A stretch of 29,250 nucleotides of DNA from CAZCCV01 sp964497515 (GTDB lineage: Bacteria > Armatimonadota > UBA5829 > DTLH01). Below are positions 6,962 through 16,169 of this stretch, in pieces. The DNA lies in assembly GCA_964497515.1 (NCBI GenBank), contig CAZCCV010000030.1, positions 1 to 29,250 of the forward strand. Reading direction: 5' to 3'. How positions within the stretch are numbered: position 1 is the stretch's first letter; every line of letters begins with the position of its first letter. The position numbers were made by a program, and so were the translations under genes. Below the pieces are notes generated by a model, which did not search any database, was not told the origin of the DNA, and saw nothing but the letters and a program-made list of their open reading frames with translations.

Positions 6962-9673
6962 ATGGGTTGTTCAAATCGTGCTTCTGCTGAGGATATGAAG
7001 CTGTTGTGGGCCAAGGTTAGCAGTCAAAATCGGAAACACTATCATCCTGTTTTGTATCATTTGATTGATGTGGCATTCGTCACTCGGTTCATGTGGCGGG
7101 AATGCCTTCCCCAGAATGTGCGGTCTCTCGTGGAGAAGGATATTGGTATACAAGGCCAAGCTGCAACCGCAGTCATTGCATTCCTTGCAGGACTGCACGA
7201 TCTAGGAAAAGTATCACCGGCTTTTCAGTTTCAGTCACTCGGACCTGACTTGTTGGATTTGCAGAAGGTGGGTCTTACCATTGGGCCAGGTAAAGCCAAA
7301 TCTCACGGATCTATTACTACAAAAGAACTCACCAAACTGTTGCAGGATGGCAATATCATCGAACAGGCAAGCAAAAAGACTGCCACTATTCTGTCTAAGA
7401 TTGTAGGGGCTCATCACGGTGTTTTCGCGCATGACCTTCAGCGTCTAGGTGCTGACTCATTAGGCGACAATAACTGGGCCAGCTTCAGGTTTTCGATCGC
7501 CAACCACCTTTGGAAGATATTGAATCCTGGCGATGACCAATTGTCAAGAATCAAATGGCAGGAGCCAGCCAATCCTGCAATTATCCCACTGCTTGCTGGA
7601 TTAACCTCTGTGGCCGATTGGATTGGCTCCAACACGGACTATTTCAAGTTTGACTCTCAAAGCAACCTCACCAAATACGCCCAACTTTCAGAACAAAGGG
7701 CTATCAAAGCTCTCTCTTCTATCGGATGGCTTCCAGCGCCTTCGTATGCCAATCGGGCATCATTTGAAGAAATGTTCACCTTTACTCCAAACGAAATGCA
7801 GTGCTCAGTAATCAACCTAGTCAATAAACAGACAGAACCTTTCCTGCTGGCAATAGAAGCGCAGATGGGTCAAGGCAAGACAGAAGCTGCACTCTATGCC
7901 GCTGATTATTTACTATGTACAGGTCTATCTCGAGGCCTCTATATCGCATTGCCGACTCAAGCCACGAGCAATGCTATGTTTGACAGATTGAAGAAGGACT
8001 ATCTTGAGAGACGAAGACACTCCAATATCCAAGATAATATTCAGTTGGTCCACGGTAATGCATTGTTGGACAAACTAGTAAATGTAACCAACATTTGCCA
8101 AGAGAAAAACGGGGAGGAATCGGATGTCTCCGCAAAGTCCTGGTTTACCGCTCGCAAAAGGTCATTGCTGGCTCCATTCGGAGTCGGGACCATCGATCAG
8201 GCTCTCTTGAGTGTGTTGCAGACGCGCCATTGGTTTGTCAGACTATTTGGCCTTGCAAATAAAGTGGTTATCTTTGACGAGGTACATGCGTACGATACCT
8301 ACACGAGCACGCTGCTCGACCGACTGATGGAGTGGCTCTCCAAGCTGGACTGCTCGGTAATCCTTCTTTCTGCCACTCTTCCGAAGGAGCGGCTTGCTGA
8401 ATTGGTTACGGCTTATGGTGGAAAGCAGCTTACGACATTAGCGGACTATCCGCGCATTACTCTGGCCAAACGTTCGGCTCAACCGGACTGTATTGCGGTT
8501 GACAAAGACTATGAGACCGAGTCTGTTTCCCTGGAGTTCAAAAGCGATGATGCATTCAGCGTTGCAGATCTGGTTACGGGCCGGCTCAAGAATGGGGGAT
8601 GTGCTGCGGTCATCTGCAATACGGTGGCTCGTTCCCAAGATGTTCACGAAGCGATTGAGAACGAAATAAGGAATAAATCACTAGATTGCGAACTAATACT
8701 GTTCCATGCTCGTACTCCATTTGCTTGGAGGAAAGAAATAGAAGAAGAAATCCTGCGTAAGTTCGGAAAGCCGGATGAGGAGGGTGATTCCCCAAACAGA
8801 CCTCACAGAGCGATAGTTGTAGCAACATCCGTAATTGAGCAGAGCTTGGACCTCGATTTTGATTGGATTCTCACTGATATGGCTCCTATTGATCTCTTGT
8901 TGCAGCGCTTAGGGAGAGAGCATCGTCATAGACGACCAGATAGACCTAAGAGTTTGAGACAACCTGTGCTCACGATTATGAGTGCTGGTGAGGACGATGG
9001 TTTACCGCCAGAATTCGCTAATGCCGGAATATATGAGAGGTACATTCTGCTTCGGTCTTGGTTGGCAATTGAAAAGAAGTCTACAATAGAATTGCCCCAC
9101 GATATTGATGATCTGGTGCAGTGGGTGTATGGAGATGACAAGCCGAATGGTCTGACGCAAGAGTGGAACGATGAACTCGACAAGTGGTATGACAAGATAG
9201 ACAAGAGAACGAAGGATTCTCGGGAGGATGCAGATGGCCGGCTTGTTTCGAAGCCTGACAAGCCAGAACGATTGGTTAGATCTTTAAGCTTGGAGCTTGA
9301 CGAGGATGATGATAATCCTACTACCACACAATCACTCCGGGCGAAAACTCGTGATGGTAAGCCGTCTATTCAGATCGTGTGCTTGAACCGACAGGAAGAT
9401 ATGCTGTTTCCTGTGTGCGGAGAGCATCACGTCAAACTAATGTCAGACCCGGATGTGCAACTGACCAGGGAACTACTGGCATCTTCATTACCCGTGCAAA
9501 ACGAATATCTATATCAAGCGCTGCTTAAACAATCAACACCGAAGGGATGGATGAATAATCCGCATTTACGTTATCATCGTGCAGTAGAGTTTATTGACGA
9601 AGCAACGAATGAATATCCTTGTCCGCTAAGGTTAACCCGGAAACTTGGTCTTGTGATAGGAAAGGTGGAGTAA
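6962..9673 (+). CDS. cas3: CRISPR-associated nuclease-helicase Cas3 (type I-E)
   Basis: Cas3 is recruited by Cascade to an R-loop and degrades the target DNA while moving along it. The 903-residue protein has an N-terminal HD nuclease domain (His79-Asp80 in GLHDLGKVSP) and a superfamily 2 helicase. Walker A is MGQGKTEAAL with GKT at 305-307. The DExH box is DEVHAYD from Asp439, followed by LLSATLP. Motifs V and VI fall in ATSVIEQSLDLDFD and LLLQRLGREHRH. Both enzymatic parts look intact. The length is normal for type I-E Cas3. The stop codon TAA shares its last base with the casA start, so translation is coupled. It is the first gene of the operon. Confidence 0.96.
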   Translation: MGCSNRASAEDMKLLWAKVSSQNRKHYHPVLYHLIDVAFVTRFMWRECLPQNVRSLVEKDIGIQGQAATAVIAFLAGLHDLGKVSPAFQFQSLGPDLLDLQKVGLTIGPGKAKSHGSITTKELTKLLQDGNIIEQASKKTATILSKIVGAHHGVFAHDLQRLGADSLGDNNWASFRFSIANHLWKILNPGDDQLSRIKWQEPANPAIIPLLAGLTSVADWIGSNTDYFKFDSQSNLTKYAQLSEQRAIKALSSIGWLPAPSYANRASFEEMFTFTPNEMQCSVINLVNKQTEPFLLAIEAQMGQGKTEAALYAADYLLCTGLSRGLYIALPTQATSNAMFDRLKKDYLERRRHSNIQDNIQLVHGNALLDKLVNVTNICQEKNGEESDVSAKSWFTARKRSLLAPFGVGTIDQALLSVLQTRHWFVRLFGLANKVVIFDEVHAYDTYTSTLLDRLMEWLSKLDCSVILLSATLPKERLAELVTAYGGKQLTTLADYPRITLAKRSAQPDCIAVDKDYETESVSLEFKSDDAFSVADLVTGRLKNGGCAAVICNTVARSQDVHEAIENEIRNKSLDCELILFHARTPFAWRKEIEEEILRKFGKPDEEGDSPNRPHRAIVVATSVIEQSLDLDFDWILTDMAPIDLLLQRLGREHRHRRPDRPKSLRQPVLTIMSAGEDDGLPPEFANAGIYERYILLRSWLAIEKKSTIELPHDIDDLVQWVYGDDKPNGLTQEWNDELDKWYDKIDKRTKDSREDADGRLVSKPDKPERLVRSLSLELDEDDDNPTTTQSLRAKTRDGKPSIQIVCLNRQEDMLFPVCGEHHVKLMSDPDVQLTRELLASSLPVQNEYLYQALLKQSTPKGWMNNPHLRYHRAVEFIDEATNEYPCPLRLTRKLGLVIGKVE

Positions 9674-11223
9674 TGAAAGCAAGTTTTAACCTGATTGACG
9701 AAAAATGGATTCCATGCGTGCCGGTCGGAGGAGGATCGGCAGTTGAAGTTGGGATTGTAGATGCCCTGACTAATGCATCGGAGTACAGGGAAATCTACGA
9801 TAACTCACCACTTGTGACTATTTCCTTACATCGTCTATTGCTCGCCATATTGTACCGTGCGCTAAAGCCAGTGGAATCCGACTGGTTCGACATCTGGAGT
9901 GATGGTTGTTTTCCACGCGAAGCTTTGCTGAAATATCTCAAAGATGTAGCACCGTGTTTTTACCTGTTCAGTGACATGAATCCGTTTCTCCAAGTTCCCT
10001 GTAATAGAGAGGAAAACTGCACTTCACCATTAAGCATTCTCTTTACCGAGAGAGCCAGCAACACTAACCGAACGCTGTTTGACCACAGCATAAACGAAGT
10101 CTGTTCTTCAGAATTTCCGTCTGTAGTCGCACGCAAGCTGGTTGCATACCAATCCTGTGCGTTAGGAGGCGGCAATAACTCTAGCATTTGCATCGGGCAA
10201 CGCATCTATCCACCGAGCAAGAGAAATTACACACATGGGGTTCTTCAGCGTGGTGCAGCTATTATGATTTGCGGGGAAACCTTATTTGAAACCTTAATGC
10301 TAAACCTGGTCCCATATGATGCGGCGGAAGCCAATCTCCCTGACAACGCAGCAGATATGGATAGAACTGCCTGGGAATTTGAAGTTCTAAATGGATATGA
10401 TGAATCGCGGCCCTGCGGATATGCCGACAGATATACTTGGCAATCGCGCCTCATCAGAATATATGAGAAAAATGGCGTGGTTGGTTCTCCAATTGTTGTG
10501 ACACAGGGATTAGTTATGGAAAGTGAAAAGGAGTTGCCATCCCATCTACGCGACCCAATGTTCTGCTATATGGTCAGCAATGATAAGAAAGAGATATCTC
10601 CGTGGAATTTAAAACAGAACCGGGCGTCTTGGCGAGACTTGCACGCGCTGTTGGCAATTTGGCCCAAATCTAACGGAGGAAATCGTCCGCCGTTGTCTCT
10701 GTATTTTTTTGATTACGTTGCGGATAAGTTAGAGCAAGAGTTCAACAGTCGCGAAGTCGAATTGAATGTGTTCGGCACCGTGAGTGATCGAGCGAAGATT
10801 TGGTGCTGGCGACACGAGAGGATGCGCGTTCAGTCCTGCCTTCTACATAACAATGACCTAGTAGAGCGTCTTAGCTGGCTATTGAACGAAGCCGAGCGAA
10901 TTGGTCGTCGCCTAAAAGATTCTACCCGCGAGTTGTGTCGCCATTACCTCTCGCTTGGAGAACGAGTTCCTCAACCGAAAGACGTTGATAACCTATCTGA
11001 GAAGTTAAATCCACACCGTGACTATTGGGCGAAGCTGGAGGGACACTTCTACACTCTCTTGCGCCAATTGCCGCTGGACAAAGATGCTGCATCAGAGACA
11101 TGGTATCAGACAATTATCAGAGAAGCCTATGCCGCGTTCAACAAGTCCGCTGGACAACTCGGGCAGTCGGCTCGTGCTATCCGAGCGCGAGCACTTGTGT
11201 ATCCGATTTTTGATTCTCGGTAG
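9673..11223 (+). CDS. casA: Cascade large subunit CasA/Cse1
   Basis: CasA is the large subunit of the type I-E effector complex. It helps recognise the PAM and recruits Cas3. The frame is open further upstream, but the ATG at 9673 overlaps the cas3 stop by one base, is preceded by a purine-rich GGAAAGGTGGAG, and gives the typical N-terminus MKASFNLIDEKWIPC. The product has 516 residues, against about 500 in E. coli. The last 100 or so residues are helical and fit the four-helix bundle of the family. No disruption is seen. A 35-bp gap separates it from casB. Confidence 0.93.
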   Translation: MKASFNLIDEKWIPCVPVGGGSAVEVGIVDALTNASEYREIYDNSPLVTISLHRLLLAILYRALKPVESDWFDIWSDGCFPREALLKYLKDVAPCFYLFSDMNPFLQVPCNREENCTSPLSILFTERASNTNRTLFDHSINEVCSSEFPSVVARKLVAYQSCALGGGNNSSICIGQRIYPPSKRNYTHGVLQRGAAIMICGETLFETLMLNLVPYDAAEANLPDNAADMDRTAWEFEVLNGYDESRPCGYADRYTWQSRLIRIYEKNGVVGSPIVVTQGLVMESEKELPSHLRDPMFCYMVSNDKKEISPWNLKQNRASWRDLHALLAIWPKSNGGNRPPLSLYFFDYVADKLEQEFNSREVELNVFGTVSDRAKIWCWRHERMRVQSCLLHNNDLVERLSWLLNEAERIGRRLKDSTRELCRHYLSLGERVPQPKDVDNLSEKLNPHRDYWAKLEGHFYTLLRQLPLDKDAASETWYQTIIREAYAAFNKSAGQLGQSARAIRARALVYPIFDSR

Positions 11224-11258
11224 GATACTGCAAATCAAAAGAAGGAGGAGGTGACAGT

Positions 11259-11786
11259 ATGACGGAAATGGATGTTCGCATTGAAGAGTTCATCAATTAT
11301 CTGAAAACTCTGGCCCGGGAAGGCAAGGAAGACCGAGGAGCGCTTGCCGACCTGCGAAGTGGCCTGCGGGTGGGCCCAGGCCAGGCTCCTCGCATGTATC
11401 AACACGTGGTCCCGAGACTTGGAGAGCGGGAGAATCGTGGCGACCGCTGGTTCTATGTCGTCGGCGCGATGTTTGGGGCTAATCCCAAATATGTGCAGGG
11501 AAATACGATGGGTAAGTGCTTCAGAGTACTCACTAACAAAGGCAGCGAAAGCATAGAGAAACGGTTTGTTGCCTTGTTGGGAGCGCATTCCGATGATGTC
11601 CATGCCCATCTTTTCCACGCGACAGGCTTGATGAAATCCAAGGACCTCGGTTTGGATTACTACAGACTGCTGCGCGACCTGATATCCTGGGATAGCCCAG
11701 ACCGGCACGTGCAGAACCGATGGGCACGTGATTACTATCGCAAGTCCGATAACAAGAAAGAAGAAGGAGACGACAACGGTGAATAG
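11259..11786 (+). CDS. casB: Cascade small subunit CasB/Cse2
   Basis: CasB forms the dimer that stabilises the displaced strand inside Cascade. The 175-residue, mostly helical protein is rich in Arg and Lys and contains ADLRSGLRVGPGQAPRMY and WDSPDRHVQNRWARDYY, which fit the Cse2 family. The ribosome site AAGGAGGAGG is strong. The C-terminus is charged (DNKKEEGDDNGE). Its last 8 bp overlap the GTG start of casC. Identification rests on the family pattern together with its position between casA and casC. Confidence 0.9.
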   Translation: MTEMDVRIEEFINYLKTLAREGKEDRGALADLRSGLRVGPGQAPRMYQHVVPRLGERENRGDRWFYVVGAMFGANPKYVQGNTMGKCFRVLTNKGSESIEKRFVALLGAHSDDVHAHLFHATGLMKSKDLGLDYYRLLRDLISWDSPDRHVQNRWARDYYRKSDNKKEEGDDNGE

Positions 11787-12951
11787 CAACATCAAGATCG
11801 AACTGCATCTCATACAGAACTTCGCACCGTCATGCCTCAACCGCGATGATGCAAACGCACCCAAAGACTGTGAGTTTGGAAGTGTAAGGCGTGCCCGCAT
11901 ATCATCACAGTGCTTGAAGCGAAGCGAGCGCATCTATTTCCGAGATACCGGTTCGGTAGATATCGGCAAACGAACCAAATTGCTCAAGAAGGAACTGGAA
12001 GCCCGATTAATTGCATCAGGAAAAACTGAGGAATTGGCTTCGGCAGCGTCGGATGTGTTTGTTAAGACCTACTACTCCAAATCCGATTCAAAAAAGGCTG
12101 GTCAGACTGCAGTGCTACTCTACATATCTGAATCTGAGATAGAAGAGGCAGTTGCTTGTGTTCAGGATCTATGGGAACAACTGACAGAGTTCGCAATGGA
12201 TCAAAACGAAGGTGATGGGAAAAAGTCCAAAAAGGACGCGAAACTCTCCGTAGATAAAGACATTGCCAACCGTCTTAAGAGTGCCGGGTTATCTGCTGAT
12301 ATCGCGCTTTTTGGTAGAATGCTCGCCGAGAATCCCGAGATGAGAACCGATGCCGCCGTCCAAGTCGCGCACGCGATATCCACGCATAGAGTGGATATGG
12401 ACTTCGACTTCTTCACTGCGGTGGATGATTTGAACCCCGAGTCAGAGACCGGAGCAGGAATGATGGGGGAAACTGGTTTTAACAGTGCGTGCTTCTATCG
12501 GTATGCTCTGATAGACAGAGATCAACTGATCAAAAACCTCAAAGGTGATGTAGGCTTGGCGGATAAAGTGATCCGCGCATTTATTGAAGCATCAGTGATG
12601 GCAATACCTACGGGCAAGCAAAACTCGTTTGCAGCACAGAACCCGCCAGACTTCGGCATGATCGTGGTAAGAAAAGACGGCTTCCCATGTTCTCTTGCCA
12701 ATGCCTTCGCACAACCGGTGAGAGTCAGACCTGGAACCGATGAAGACCTGGTTGGATTGAGCATTGAAGCTTTGTGCAAACTGCATCCCAAGATAAAAGA
12801 GGTCTATGGGTCTGATGGAATAGTAGATGAGTCAGTCTGGCACCTTGGGCACGAACAAAGGCTTGGTGATCTCAAAGATAATGATGGATCTTCATTTACC
12901 GCTGCGCTGAAAACGGCAATGGAGGCTGTCACAAAAGCTACGGAGGCTTAA
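11779..12951 (+). CDS. casC: Cascade backbone subunit CasC/Cas7
   Basis: Cas7 subunits form the helical backbone that holds the crRNA spacer. The start chosen is the GTG at 11779, not the upstream ATG at 11728. It is preceded by AAGGAG at a good distance and yields VNSNIKIELHLIQNFAPSC followed by LNRDD, matching the known Cas7 N-terminus with its conserved PSCLNRDD. RRARISSQCLKRSER follows and is also typical. The protein has 390 residues. A Lys- and Asp-rich insertion (about residues 140-160) contains GDGKKSKKDAK. The 8-bp overlap with casB suggests translational coupling. Confidence 0.94.
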   Translation: MNSNIKIELHLIQNFAPSCLNRDDANAPKDCEFGSVRRARISSQCLKRSERIYFRDTGSVDIGKRTKLLKKELEARLIASGKTEELASAASDVFVKTYYSKSDSKKAGQTAVLLYISESEIEEAVACVQDLWEQLTEFAMDQNEGDGKKSKKDAKLSVDKDIANRLKSAGLSADIALFGRMLAENPEMRTDAAVQVAHAISTHRVDMDFDFFTAVDDLNPESETGAGMMGETGFNSACFYRYALIDRDQLIKNLKGDVGLADKVIRAFIEASVMAIPTGKQNSFAAQNPPDFGMIVVRKDGFPCSLANAFAQPVRVRPGTDEDLVGLSIEALCKLHPKIKEVYGSDGIVDESVWHLGHEQRLGDLKDNDGSSFTAALKTAMEAVTKATEA

Positions 12952-12953
12952 CC

Positions 12954-13652
12954 ATGCACACACTGCTTATGCCTCTTGTGGGACCGATGCAATCCTGGGG
13001 ACATCGTAGCAGGTTTGATTACCGTGATACTGGTCTGGAACCTAGCCGGAGCGGGATCATCGGACTAATCTGTGCGGCAATGGGGATCTCACGCAATAGC
13101 AACATATCAGTATTCAATCGACTCAGAATGGGAGTGCGTATAGATTCCCCGGGTCGCGTAATGGTTGATTTTCACACAGCTATGGATGTGATTAAGGCCG
13201 ACGGCAAAGGAACGGGAACAGTTACATCACAACGACACTATCTTTCTGATGCTAGATTTCTTGTAGGATTGGAATCAGATGATCTCGGCTTGTTGGAGGA
13301 TATTGACGCAGCGTTAAGAAAGCCAGTTTGGCCCATATTTCTCGGGCGGAAGTCATTCGTGCCGTCCGTGCCTGTATTTCTTCCGAAGAGTTCAATAGAG
13401 CAGGACAAAACACTTCGTCAGGCTCTGACGGAGTACCCTTTCCATAGAATGCGAAAATGGGAAGAAATGCCATCAGAACCTGTGAGAATTGTTGCAGAAG
13501 CTGCAGAATCAAAGAATGACAATCTGACCAGAAATGATGTACCACTTGATTTCGACAATCGCCGTTTCGGATTACGGAAGGTGTATACAGATTGGATAGA
13601 GGCGAATGAACTGATTGATGGAGGTGTATGGCCGTGTACCTCTCGAAGCTAG
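12954..13652 (+). CDS. casD: Cascade subunit CasD/Cas5
   Basis: Cas5 caps the 5' handle of the crRNA in Cascade. The 232-residue RAMP protein begins MHTLLMPLVGPMQSWGHRSR and continues with GLEPSRSGIIGLICAAMG. The PMQSWG and PSRSGIIGL segments are hallmarks of type I-E Cas5. GGAGG lies 7 nt before the ATG, and the casC stop is 2 bp upstream. Its 3' end overlaps casE by 25 bp. No damage is seen. Confidence 0.94.
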   Translation: MHTLLMPLVGPMQSWGHRSRFDYRDTGLEPSRSGIIGLICAAMGISRNSNISVFNRLRMGVRIDSPGRVMVDFHTAMDVIKADGKGTGTVTSQRHYLSDARFLVGLESDDLGLLEDIDAALRKPVWPIFLGRKSFVPSVPVFLPKSSIEQDKTLRQALTEYPFHRMRKWEEMPSEPVRIVAEAAESKNDNLTRNDVPLDFDNRRFGLRKVYTDWIEANELIDGGVWPCTSRS

Positions 13653-14284
13653 TGATTAACACGCACAATCCTATGGGCGTAAGATCAATTGTGAATCCCT
13701 ATGAAACGCATAGGACAGTCTGGCAGGGATTTCCAAATGCTGAAGATGGTGGGCCGGGGAGAGTGTTGTTCAGGCTGGAAGCCACTGAGAAGAAGCGTCC
13801 TGTTGTCGTATTGGTCCAGTCTGGTATAAAACCAGACTGGCATCCATTACTGAATGATGATGTTCTTGTGAGCGCCCAATGCAAACCATTCAACATTGTG
13901 GTTCCTGTCAACACCGAACTGCGCTTCAGGCTAAAGGCAAACCCGACGGCACGGAAGATAGTTGACGAGTCTCAAAGGGATGAGAATGGCAGACCAAAAC
14001 GTGGACGCGTTCAACTCTTCAGTGATAAACGGCAAATGGAATGGCTTAGGGGCAAAGCTGAGAAAGGAGGATTTCGAGTTATAGATTGCCGAGTCTCAGA
14101 ACAGCGTGACTACAAGAGCAGAAAACAACATCACGGTGAATGGATCAAACATTATGGCGTAACCTTCGACGGGATACTGCAAGTTACAGATAGCGACTTG
14201 TTTCAATCTGCAGTCTCTAATGGCATTGGTTCGGCTAAAGGTTTTGGATTCGGTTTGCTATCGATTGCACCTTATCAAGGATGA
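13628..14284 (+). CDS. casE: crRNA endonuclease CasE/Cas6e
   Basis: CasE cuts the repeat hairpin of the CRISPR transcript and stays bound to the product. The 218-residue protein starts MAVYLSKLVI, like its E. coli relative. His28 in YETHRTVWQGFP is the likely catalytic residue, matching the active-site His near residue 26 in the family. The glycine-rich segment GIGSAKGFGFG near the C-terminus is the RAMP signature. A strong GGAGGTG ribosome site lies inside the end of casD, with which it overlaps by 25 bp. Confidence 0.94.
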   Translation: MAVYLSKLVINTHNPMGVRSIVNPYETHRTVWQGFPNAEDGGPGRVLFRLEATEKKRPVVVLVQSGIKPDWHPLLNDDVLVSAQCKPFNIVVPVNTELRFRLKANPTARKIVDESQRDENGRPKRGRVQLFSDKRQMEWLRGKAEKGGFRVIDCRVSEQRDYKSRKQHHGEWIKHYGVTFDGILQVTDSDLFQSAVSNGIGSAKGFGFGLLSIAPYQG

Positions 14285-14290
14285 CTTCAA

Positions 14291-15244
14291 ATGAACCGCG
14301 ACACAAGGATCAAAGACCTTCATCTCCTGCCAAAGTTCAAAGACAGTCTATCATATCTATATGTGGAACACGCAAGAATTGACAAGCAGGATCAGAGCAT
14401 AGCTTACCAGGATGCAGACGGAAAGACTCCGGTTCCCGTTGCATCTATTGCTGTTCTGATGCTGGGACCCGGTACCAGTATATCTCAGGCAGCTATTAGC
14501 ACATTAGCAGACAATAATTGTCTTGTCATTTGGTGTGGTGAAGAGAATGTTCGGTTTTATGCCTGCGGCATGGGTGGCACACGTAGCGCTTCCAGACTAT
14601 TGAGACAAGCGCGTCTTGCGTCCAATGAGGTTACTCGTTTGCAGGTGGTAAAAAGAATGTATCGAATGCGATTCGAGGAAGATCTGCCTGAAGAAACCAG
14701 CGTAGAAATACTCAGAGGAATGGAAGGAGCCAGAGTTCGGCAAGCGTATTCCACAATAAGTACTGAAACAGGAATAGCGTGGAGTGGCCGCAACTATGAC
14801 AGGCACAACTGGCAATCGACAGATGTGGTGAACCGTGCAATCTCTGCCGCAAATTCCTGTCTTTATGGGTTATGCCACGCAGCCATATTGTCTGCAGGGT
14901 ATAGCCCTGCTATCGGTTTCATTCACACCGGCAAACAACTGTCTTTCGTTTACGACATTGCCGACCTTTACAAAGTTGACCTGACATTACCACTAGCGTT
15001 TCGCATTGCTGCTGATCCGCCGAGGAATGTTGAGCGGAGCGTACGTCTCGCTTGTCGGGATATATTTCGCGAAGCCAAGCTTGTTCAAAGGATAATTCCA
15101 GATATACGTCTTGTGCTTGGAGAGATTGGTGATGAGGATGATTTGAGCCTATTTGACGAAGATGAAGCTCTCCCGGCTGAATTATGGACACCAAGCAACG
15201 AATTGTCCAAAGAGAAGGATAAGAATGGTAGTGCTGATACTTGA
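14291..15244 (+). CDS. cas1: CRISPR integrase Cas1 (type I-E)
   Basis: Cas1 joins with Cas2 to insert new spacers. The 317-residue protein has the expected metal-binding residues: Glu145 in GMEGARVR, His212 in GFIHTG, and Asp222/Asp225 in FVYDIADLYK. They align with E141, H208, D218 and D221 of E. coli Cas1. The N-terminal beta domain includes AVLMLGPGTSISQAA. The C-terminal tail is acidic (GDEDDLSLFDEDE) and probably disordered. It starts 6 bp after casE with AAGGATGA as ribosome site and overlaps cas2 by 20 bp. The active site looks complete. Confidence 0.95.
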   Translation: MNRDTRIKDLHLLPKFKDSLSYLYVEHARIDKQDQSIAYQDADGKTPVPVASIAVLMLGPGTSISQAAISTLADNNCLVIWCGEENVRFYACGMGGTRSASRLLRQARLASNEVTRLQVVKRMYRMRFEEDLPEETSVEILRGMEGARVRQAYSTISTETGIAWSGRNYDRHNWQSTDVVNRAISAANSCLYGLCHAAILSAGYSPAIGFIHTGKQLSFVYDIADLYKVDLTLPLAFRIAADPPRNVERSVRLACRDIFREAKLVQRIIPDIRLVLGEIGDEDDLSLFDEDEALPAELWTPSNELSKEKDKNGSADT

Positions 15245-15503
15245 AAAGGTACCAACTGGTCTGCGCGGCGAGATCAGCAGATGGATGATAGAACCTCGTG
15301 CAGGTGTTTTTGTTGGAAAGATTTCGGCAATGGTGAGAGAGAAGCTGTGGCGAAAAGCCTGCAGTGGTTCCAAGGGTGGAGGTGTCACAATCATTTACAG
15401 TACAAATAATGAACAAGGATTTACAATTAACACCTATGGCGGCACATCACGACAGATGATTGACTGTGATGGCTTGTGGATGGTTCGCATAAACACAAAG
15501 TAG
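15225..15503 (+). CDS. cas2: CRISPR adaptation protein Cas2 (type I-E form)
   Basis: The 92-residue product starts MVVLILEKVPTGLRGEISRW and contains RAGVFVGKISAMVREKLW, the pattern of the type I-E Cas2 subfamily (CT1978 type). The ATG at 15225 is preferred over an upstream ATG in the same frame. It has AAGGA close upstream, and the residues before it do not resemble Cas2. It overlaps the cas1 end by 20 bp. Its stop codon lies only 10 bp before the first CRISPR repeat, so any leader function would have to reside within this gene. Confidence 0.92.
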   Translation: MVVLILEKVPTGLRGEISRWMIEPRAGVFVGKISAMVREKLWRKACSGSKGGGVTIIYSTNNEQGFTINTYGGTSRQMIDCDGLWMVRINTK

Positions 15504-15513
15504 TCACCATAGG

Positions 15514-16091
15514 GTGATCCCCACACACGTGGGGGTGAACCTACCTAAAACGAGACACTTGGGATATCCTAAAAGTGATCCCCACACACGTGGGGGTGAA
15601 CCGGCAGACGGTCAGCGCTCTATGTTTATCTCGGAGTGATCCCCACACACGTGGGGGTGAACCGTTTAACCTCCACCTGGCAATCCTTCACTAATGGTGA
15701 TCCCCACACACGTGGGGGTGAACCGGTGAGCGTGCCGAACCAGCCGCAAAAGCCACTGTGATCCCCACACACGTGGGGGTGAACCGAAACCGTCACAGAT
15801 AGACACCCAACAGACACAGTGATCCCCACACACGTGGGGGTGAACCGGTCATCCTGAACTACAGATACGAAATCGAATCGTGATCCCCACACACGTGGGG
15901 GTGAACCGATGCCTGCCGGACTTGAGTCTATCCCTCGTTCGTGATCCCCACACACGTGGGGGTGAACCGAAAATGACAAACGCGAAGATTGAGGTTACGC
16001 CGTGATCCCCACACACGTGGGGGTGAACCGAATATTGGAGATATGGCGTTCGGCATTGTGTTGTGATCCCCACACACGTGGGGGTGAACCG
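15514..16091 (+). CRISPR. Type I-E CRISPR array, 10 repeats, 9 spacers
   Basis: Repeats of 29 nt start at 15514, 15575, 15636, 15697, 15758, 15819, 15880, 15941, 16002 and 16063, an exact 61-bp period, so every spacer is 32 nt. The repeat begins GTGATCCCC and ends GGGGGTGAACCG. Its core CCCCAC-ACAC-GTGGGG folds into a hairpin, and cleavage after it would leave the 8-nt handle GTGAACCG. This places transcription on the plus strand, the same as the cas genes. All repeats are identical except for the last base of the first, which is T instead of G. The final repeat is not degenerate. No spacer repeats another or matches the rest of the window that I could see. Confidence 0.98.
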
Positions 16092-16169
16092 TTTCATTCA
16101 AAAAGAGCACCCATAAAAAGCACTGAGAAAATTGAGGGGCAGGAAGAGTTGAAAAACCGGTTTCTGATG

